Part shown: positions 59,440-64,000 of the stretch, one piece after another | Layout of the letters: every line of letters begins with the position of its first letter | How positions within the stretch are numbered: the stretch's first letter is position 1 | Origin: CAZQVN01 sp964596775 | GTDB taxonomy: Bacteria; Eisenbacteria; RBG-16-71-46; JABDJR01; JAWXBZ01 | Length of the DNA stretch: 64,000 nucleotides | Direction: 5' to 3' | Assembly: GCA_964596775.1 (NCBI GenBank) | Contig: CAZQVN010000003.1 | Coordinates: 62,001-126,000, forward strand | Notes under the pieces: model-generated | Database searches by the model: none | What the model was told of the DNA's origin: nothing | Seen by the model: the letters and a program-made list of their open reading frames with translations, nothing else | Program-made: the position numbers and the translations under genes

Positions 59440-60716
59440 CGCTCCCAGAGGGCGTCGAATCCGATTTCGACGCGGCCGTCGAAACGGCGGGCCAGGGTAT
59501 CGAACGGAACGTTGTCGATGAACACGCGCGCATCGTTGAGGGCATTCGGGGGCACGAGGGCCAGGTCGAACGGGGCGCGCGCCTCGAGATGGCGGATCAG
59601 GTCCTTGCCGCCGAGAAGCCCGGTCACGGTGACGGAGTCCCCGAACGTTTCGTTCCGCACCGGCTCGGTCTCGATGATCACGCCCTCCTTGCGCGGGAAC
59701 TTGCGCCGGAGCACCCCGTCGAGCATCGGACCGGCGCTGGCTCCCGACAGGGCCACGATGCGGCGCCGGCCCCGGTCGCGCAGTGCCCGGAACGCCGGCT
59801 TGCGGCGGCGGAAGTCGTTGAGCAGCTCGCGCATCATCCCCACGCCGTTGCCGAGCTGCAGGTAGCCGTCGTAGTAGGGGGTCGTGGGGATCGGCAGGCC
59901 GGCCAGGAGCAGGAATTCGTCGGCGAGGTACACGAACCCCTTCCCCGTCCGCGCGCGATACTCCTCCGTCATCCGGTGGACGTGCGCGCAGACGTCCCGC
60001 GCCTCTTCCCGCGTGTAGGTCCGCAGCTTCCGTTCGGCGGGCATGTAGGCCGTGAGACCGATCGGCACGACGCCGACGGACTCCACTCCCGGGTGATACT
60101 CGTACAGGCCGCGGACCGTGTCCTCCATCACCTTTCCGTCGTTGACGCCGGGCAGGGCCACGATCTGGGTCTGCAGCGTGATCCCCGCCGCGGTCAGCCT
60201 TTCGATCTGCGGCCGGATCTCCTTGGCCCGCGGCGTCCCGAGCAGGTAGGTGCGCACCTCGGGATCCAGCGCGTGCACCGACACGTACAGCGGGGACATG
60301 TGATAGTCGATGACCCGCTGAAAATCCGATTCCTTGAGGTTCGTCAGCGTGATGAAATGCCCGTCGAGAAACGAAAACCGGTAGTCGTCGTCCCGGACAT
60401 AGAGCGCCTTGCGCATCCCTTCCGGGTTCTGGTCGACGAAGCAGAACGGGCAGTGGTTGCCGCAGGTGCGGAACCGGGGCGTGGGAAACTCGAGGCCGAA
60501 CTCCTCGCCGTAGACCCGTTCCAGGGCCACCGAGATCCGCCGGGTGCTCCCCCCCTCCTCGCGCTCGACTTCGAGGTCCACGAACTGTTCGCTCAGGTGG
60601 AAGTAGAGATCAAGGAAATCGCCGACCGGCTGACCGTTGACCTTCTGCACCCGGTCGCCGACGCGCAGGGACGACCGGGCCGCGGTCGTTCCGTCCTTGA
60701 TGGCCGAGATCTGCAT
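59436..60716 (-). CDS. DUF512 family radical-SAM-like protein with PDZ domain
   Basis: A 426-aa protein with an N-terminal PDZ-like domain (about 1-65, GTTAARSSLRVGDRVQKVNGQPV). A radical-SAM core follows, with the cysteines of a CX3CX2C motif at 85, 89 and 92 (TCGNHCPFC). GTPRAKEIRPQIERLTAAGI, PTTPYYDGYLQLGNGVGMMRELLNDF and the DUF512 C-terminal domain complete it. The reaction is unknown. The gene is often just upstream of der, as here. The ATG at 60716 is chosen; an in-frame TTG at 60746 lies close to the tRNA. Confidence 0.9.
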   Translation of the reverse strand: MQISAIKDGTTAARSSLRVGDRVQKVNGQPVGDFLDLYFHLSEQFVDLEVEREEGGSTRRISVALERVYGEEFGLEFPTPRFRTCGNHCPFCFVDQNPEGMRKALYVRDDDYRFSFLDGHFITLTNLKESDFQRVIDYHMSPLYVSVHALDPEVRTYLLGTPRAKEIRPQIERLTAAGITLQTQIVALPGVNDGKVMEDTVRGLYEYHPGVESVGVVPIGLTAYMPAERKLRTYTREEARDVCAHVHRMTEEYRARTGKGFVYLADEFLLLAGLPIPTTPYYDGYLQLGNGVGMMRELLNDFRRRKPAFRALRDRGRRRIVALSGASAGPMLDGVLRRKFPRKEGVIIETEPVRNETFGDSVTVTGLLGGKDLIRHLEARAPFDLALVPPNALNDARVFIDNVPFDTLARRFDGRVEIGFDALWER

Positions 60717-60796
60717 GCGAAGAGGATCCTCGAAGACGCGGGACAACCCGCCGGCCCGGTATTCCGGACGGCGGGACGTTCACTCCCAGAAAAATG

Positions 60797-60872
60797 TGGA
60801 GCGGGCAACGGGGTTCGAACCCGCGACATCCAGCTTGGGAAGCTGACACTCTACCAGCTGAGTTATGCCCGC
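60797..60872 (-). tRNA. tRNA-Gly (anticodon CCC)
   Basis: The 76-nt cloverleaf reads 5' GCGGGCATAACTCAGCTGG. The acceptor stem GCGGGCA pairs with TGCCCGC, the anticodon loop is TTCCCAA (anticodon CCC), the T-arm is GGGTTCGAACCC, and CCA is encoded. It reads codon GGG. Confidence 0.96.
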
Positions 60873-60893
60873 TCGTGATGCTGTAACAGCAGC

Positions 60894-60923
60894 AATATAG
60901 TCCGTTTGGGGGATTTGGGTCAA
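60894..60923 (-). promoter_or_regulatory. Promoter of tRNA-Gly(CCC) (TTGACC-N18-TATATT)
   Basis: TTGACC (60918-60923) and TATATT (60894-60899) are 18 bp apart and end 21 bp upstream of the tRNA 5' end. Each box differs from the sigma-70 consensus by one base. Confidence 0.72.
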
Positions 60924-60981
60924 GTAATATCTGAGTTCCGGTTCCCGGGCTTCCGCGCCGGGTTACCGGCCCTTGCAGGAA

Positions 60982-61926
60982 CTACGCCCTCTGCCCGGCA
61001 AGCGCCCGGACGATCCGTTCGGCCACCGTATCCGCCTCTTCTCCGCGGGCCACACCGATCCGGATCGCCCCGTCGAGCTTCCGGAACCAGGTTTCCTGCC
61101 GTTTCGCGTAGTTCCGCGTGACCGTGGCCAGCCGGGCTTCCAGTTCTCCGCGGGTCATCCCCCCCGCGAGATGGGACGCGATTTCCGGGTAGCCGTGGGC
61201 GCGGAACACCGGAAGCCGGACATCCAGCCCCGCGTCGAGGTGACGGCGGACTTCCTCGATCATGCCGCCGTCGAGGAGCTCGCGGGTGCGGGCGTTGATC
61301 CGGGCGTGGATCTCCGCTCGGGGTCGCTCGAGGATGACGATGCGGGTCCGCTTCCGGAGATCCTCCACCTCGGGATCCGGAGGAGCGCCGAAGGCCTCCC
61401 CGGCCGGGCGTCCGGTCAGCGTCACGATCTCCAGCGCACGGGTGACCCTCTGCGCGTCGTTCGGATGGAGACGGGCCGCACTGTCCGGATCCAGTCGCTC
61501 CAGCTCGGCATGGAGCGCCGCGGTCCCCTCGGTCCGCGCGCGCTCGCGGAACCGCTCCCGCACCGCCGGATCGTGCGGCAGCCCTTCGGCCAGGCCGCCG
61601 AGAACGCCGCTGAGGTAGAGCCCCGACCCTCCCACGAACAGGCCGCGCCGTCCCCGCTCCTCGATGGAGCGGAGCGCGGCCCGCGCGAGGCGGCCGAAGT
61701 CGCCGGCGCTCATCCGCTCCGAAGGAGGAACGCTTCCGAACAGGTGGTGCGGGACGCGGGCCTGCTCGGCGGGGGTCGGCTGGGCGGTGCCGATCTCCAT
61801 GCCGGCGAAGATCTGGCGGCTGTCGAGACAGAGGATGTCGGCTCCGAGCCTCTCCGCCAGCGGCAGGCTGACCGCGGTCTTGCCCGAAGCCGTCGGGCCG
61901 AGCAGAACGAAGACGTCCGGACGCAT
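60982..61926 (-). CDS. miaA: tRNA dimethylallyltransferase MiaA
   Basis: A 314-aa enzyme that transfers a dimethylallyl group to A37 of tRNAs reading UNN codons. The P-loop is GPTASGKTA (residues 10-18), followed by DSRQIFAGMEIGTAQPT, HHLFG, and GGSGLYLSGVLGGL. NDAQRVTRALEI and KRQETWFRK are C-terminal signatures. It begins 1 bp after mutL, a widespread pairing, and makes the substrate of MiaB encoded at 8774-10096. Confidence 0.97.
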   Translation of the reverse strand: MRPDVFVLLGPTASGKTAVSLPLAERLGADILCLDSRQIFAGMEIGTAQPTPAEQARVPHHLFGSVPPSERMSAGDFGRLARAALRSIEERGRRGLFVGGSGLYLSGVLGGLAEGLPHDPAVRERFRERARTEGTAALHAELERLDPDSAARLHPNDAQRVTRALEIVTLTGRPAGEAFGAPPDPEVEDLRKRTRIVILERPRAEIHARINARTRELLDGGMIEEVRRHLDAGLDVRLPVFRAHGYPEIASHLAGGMTRGELEARLATVTRNYAKRQETWFRKLDGAIRIGVARGEEADTVAERIVRALAGQRA

Positions 61927-61927
61927 C

Positions 61928-63706
61928 TCAGCCGCTCCGGCCGAATCTCCGGTGAAGCTCCTCGATCGGAATGCGGAGATAGGTCGGACGGCCGTGCGGA
62001 TCCCCCTGCGGCAGTGTCGTGGCGAAGAGACGGTCCACGAGTTCGTTCATCTCGAGCGCCGTCAGGGGTTCGCCGGCCTTCACGGCCGCCCGGCAGGCGT
62101 AGGACCGGGCCACCCGCTCCTCGATCGGGGGGCCGCCGGGGAGGTCGCCGTAGAGCGCGATCATCTCGTGCAGGAGTTCGCCGTCCTTCCACCGGGTGAG
62201 GCCGGCGGGAATCCCGTGCACGAGAACGGTCGTGCCTCCGAACAGCTCGATGTGGAAACCGAGACGGTCGAGCGTGACCTGGATGTCGAGCAGCTTCTGG
62301 AACTCCTCCGGGGTCAACTCGACCACGCGCGGGAAGAGCAGCTGCTGCGCCGTTCCCCGGCCCGCCCGCAACCGGAGAATCGCCTCCTCGAAGAGCACCC
62401 GCTCGTGCGCCGCGTGCTGGTCGATGATCATGACCCCGTTCCGGATCGACGCCATGATGTACGTGCGGTGCAGCTGCCAAAGGTCGGCCCGCGCCGGCTC
62501 CTCGATCAGCGTTTCCTGGGCGGACGCGCCCCCGGAACCGGGCAGCGCGTCGAGGCCGCTGAACGGCAGGATGTTGGACGGCGGCGCCTCCTCGCGAACG
62601 CCGGAGGCATCGTTCGACGCCGGGGCGAAGAGATCGCCCATGTCGCGCACCGCGTCCCGATGGCCGGCCGGATCCGCATCGCGACCACCCATCCGCCCCT
62701 CCCACGCCGGCTGGTGCGCGATCACGATCTTCTTGAGCGAGGACACCAGGGCCGGAAAGAGGTCGCGGTCCGACGAAAAACGGACCTCCCGTTTCGTCGG
62801 GTGCACGTTGACGTCCACGCGCCCCGGATCGACGTGGACGGACAGGACGACGAACGGATGACGGTCGAACGGGATCAGGTTTCCGTAGGCCTGGCGAACC
62901 GCCTGGCGGAGGAGCGGATTCGTGGACCAGCGTCCGTTGATGAAGAACGTTTGCTGGTCGGAGCGGGCGCGCTGGTCCTCGGGAGCGCCGAGGTACCCCT
63001 CGAGCCGCACGAGCGGCGTGCGGGCCTCGACGGCAATCATCCGCCGGACGCGGTCCCGGCCGAAGATGGCGGCCATGCGGTCCGCCAGCGGCGCCGGCGG
63101 AAGGTTCAGGATTTCCCGGCCGTCCACGCCGTAGCGGAAGTGCACGTCGCCGCGGGCCAGGGCATACGACTGGAGCGTGCGGGCCACGTGCTGCAGTTCC
63201 GTTGAGGCCGCCCGCTGGAATTTGCGGCGGGCCGGCGTGTTGAAGAAGATGTCCCGCACCTCGATCGTCGTGCCGCGGGCGCGCCCCTCCGCGCCGATTT
63301 CCACGATGTTCCCCGCCTCGACGATCGCGCGGGTCCCGCCCCCGTCCTCGGTCGACGTGACGATCGTCATCCGGCTCACCGCCGCGATCGACGACAGTCC
63401 TTCGCCGCGGAAACCGAGCGAGTCGATCCGCCAGAGATCCTCCGCCGACTCGATCTTGCTCGTGGCATGACGCTCGAGGCTGAGCTTCAGGTCCGCTTCG
63501 CTCATCCCGCAGCCGTCGTCGCTGATGCGGAGGAACCGGTCCACGCCCCCTTCGACGTCGACGGAAACCCGGGTGGCCCCCGCGTCCAGGCTGTTCTCCA
63601 GGAGCTCCTTGAGGACCGAGGACGGCCTCTCGATGACCTCGCCGGCGGCGATCGCCCTGATGACGTTTTCCGGGAGGCGGCGGATCACCGCGTGCGTTTC
63701 CGTCAT
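61928..63706 (-). CDS. mutL: DNA mismatch repair protein MutL
   Basis: A 592-aa protein with a GHKL ATPase N-terminus (NVIRAIAAGEVIERPSSVLKELLENSLDAGAT, DDGCGM, ATSKI, GFRGEGLSSI). Its C-terminal endonuclease domain has DQHAAHERVLFEE, which fits DQHA(X)2E(X)4E, and ACRAAVKAG. The later CPHGRP motif appears as DPHGRP, so the usual cysteine is aspartate. A nicking MutL is likely, as expected without MutH. The ATG at 63706 overlaps the GAF gene stop (ATGA); the frame to 63979 is a shadow. Confidence 0.96.
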   Translation of the reverse strand: MTETHAVIRRLPENVIRAIAAGEVIERPSSVLKELLENSLDAGATRVSVDVEGGVDRFLRISDDGCGMSEADLKLSLERHATSKIESAEDLWRIDSLGFRGEGLSSIAAVSRMTIVTSTEDGGGTRAIVEAGNIVEIGAEGRARGTTIEVRDIFFNTPARRKFQRAASTELQHVARTLQSYALARGDVHFRYGVDGREILNLPPAPLADRMAAIFGRDRVRRMIAVEARTPLVRLEGYLGAPEDQRARSDQQTFFINGRWSTNPLLRQAVRQAYGNLIPFDRHPFVVLSVHVDPGRVDVNVHPTKREVRFSSDRDLFPALVSSLKKIVIAHQPAWEGRMGGRDADPAGHRDAVRDMGDLFAPASNDASGVREEAPPSNILPFSGLDALPGSGGASAQETLIEEPARADLWQLHRTYIMASIRNGVMIIDQHAAHERVLFEEAILRLRAGRGTAQQLLFPRVVELTPEEFQKLLDIQVTLDRLGFHIELFGGTTVLVHGIPAGLTRWKDGELLHEMIALYGDLPGGPPIEERVARSYACRAAVKAGEPLTALEMNELVDRLFATTLPQGDPHGRPTYLRIPIEELHRRFGRSG

Positions 63707-64000
63707 GCCCGGCCGGCCACCGGTGCCTTGAGGAGCGGCGCCACGATGTCCCCGACGATCTGGAGAAGCGCGCGCGTCTCCTCTCCCGAGGCGTTCGCGT
63801 CCACGGCGCCGTCGAGAACGATCACGCCGATCGGGAGAGCGTCCTCCTCGCGGCCGGAGCGCACCGGAAGGAGGTACACGCCCCGGTCGTCCCCCATCTC
63901 GTCGGCCGTGTAGACCGTGACGCTGCGTCGTTCCAGCGCGCGCCCGGCCATGCCCCGCCCGACCGGGATCGACACCCACCCCTCGAAGTCCCCGGAGAGG
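63703..64000 (-). CDS. GAF-domain-like protein, C-terminal fragment (5' end off window)
   Basis: Only the last 99 codons are visible: WVSIPVGRGMAGRALERRSVTVYTADEMGDDRGVYLLPV, then a loop and IGVIVLDGAVDANASGEETRALLQIVGDIVAPLL. The order of strands and the closing helix are typical of a GAF domain, with GRGMAGRAL at the pocket lip. It ends by overlapping mutL (ATGA). The full domain architecture and ligand are not visible. Confidence 0.65.
   Translation of the reverse strand, partial: LSGDFEGWVSIPVGRGMAGRALERRSVTVYTADEMGDDRGVYLLPVRSGREEDALPIGVIVLDGAVDANASGEETRALLQIVGDIVAPLLKAPVAGRA

Overview
The window is about 64 kb of high-GC bacterial DNA, densely coded, with many same-strand genes overlapping by ATGA or GTGA. 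The inferred cell is Gram-negative: LapA/LapB homologues, lipoproteins with lipoboxes, SPOR and TPR envelope proteins, and a possible outer-membrane barrel domain. It also has a bacillithiol gene (bshC). Two large secreted proteins end in FlgD-like beta-sandwich domains of the kind common in the FCB superphylum and in Candidatus Eisenbacteria-like lineages. The phylum is an inference; no rRNA is present.

Layout. 0-3.3 kb (minus): bshC (cut by the left edge), a methyltransferase, an Mrp/ApbC Fe-S carrier, thioredoxin and a lipoprotein. 3.37-3.57 kb: a gene-free gap with a strong minus-strand promoter feeding a self-closing structured RNA of about 160 nt, possibly 6S-like. 3.6-10.1 kb (minus): miaB, lapA, lapB, a TPR/SPOR protein and mutS. 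10.2-22 kb: two methyltransferase/glycosyltransferase-type loci, a DUF72 protein, a HerA/FtsK-like ATPase, an ABC-2 exporter, a DUF547/glycosyltransferase/DUF3047 operon and a zinc alcohol dehydrogenase. 22-26.6 kb: a bacterial NHEJ locus, with a MerR-TPR protein and Ku on the minus strand and a three-domain LigD on the plus strand. 26.6-29.2 kb: a hypothetical protein and a DUF222-type HNH endonuclease, in a stretch that carries three copies of a 20-bp palindrome.

29.4-41.2 kb is a tryptophan-catabolic region: 3-hydroxyanthranilate dioxygenase, ACMS decarboxylase, kynureninase, kynurenine 3-monooxygenase (fused to a barrel-like C-terminal domain), tryptophan 2,3-dioxygenase, a RidA-type 2-aminomuconate deaminase and an aminomuconate-semialdehyde dehydrogenase. 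Together they would take tryptophan to the 4-oxalocrotonate level. Only kynurenine formamidase is not visible. PspC, DUF697, HhH-lipoprotein and FAD-oxidase genes are interspersed.

41.4-52 kb: two large secreted propeller proteins with FlgD-like tails, a secreted hypothetical protein, an ornithine cyclodeaminase-family enzyme, an EEP-family phosphatase/nuclease, a thioredoxin-fold TPR protein and a GIY-YIG protein. 52.3-64 kb (minus): conserved housekeeping genes apt, a sigma-70 factor, tRNA-Pro(CGG), surE, a family 2 glycosyltransferase, tRNA-Pro(GGG), a MerR regulator, gpsA, plsY, der, a DUF512 radical-SAM protein, tRNA-Gly(CCC), miaA, mutL and a GAF-domain fragment cut by the right edge. 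Start codons were moved inward from the longest ORF wherever Shine-Dalgarno sites, signal peptides or 4-bp overlaps supported it.
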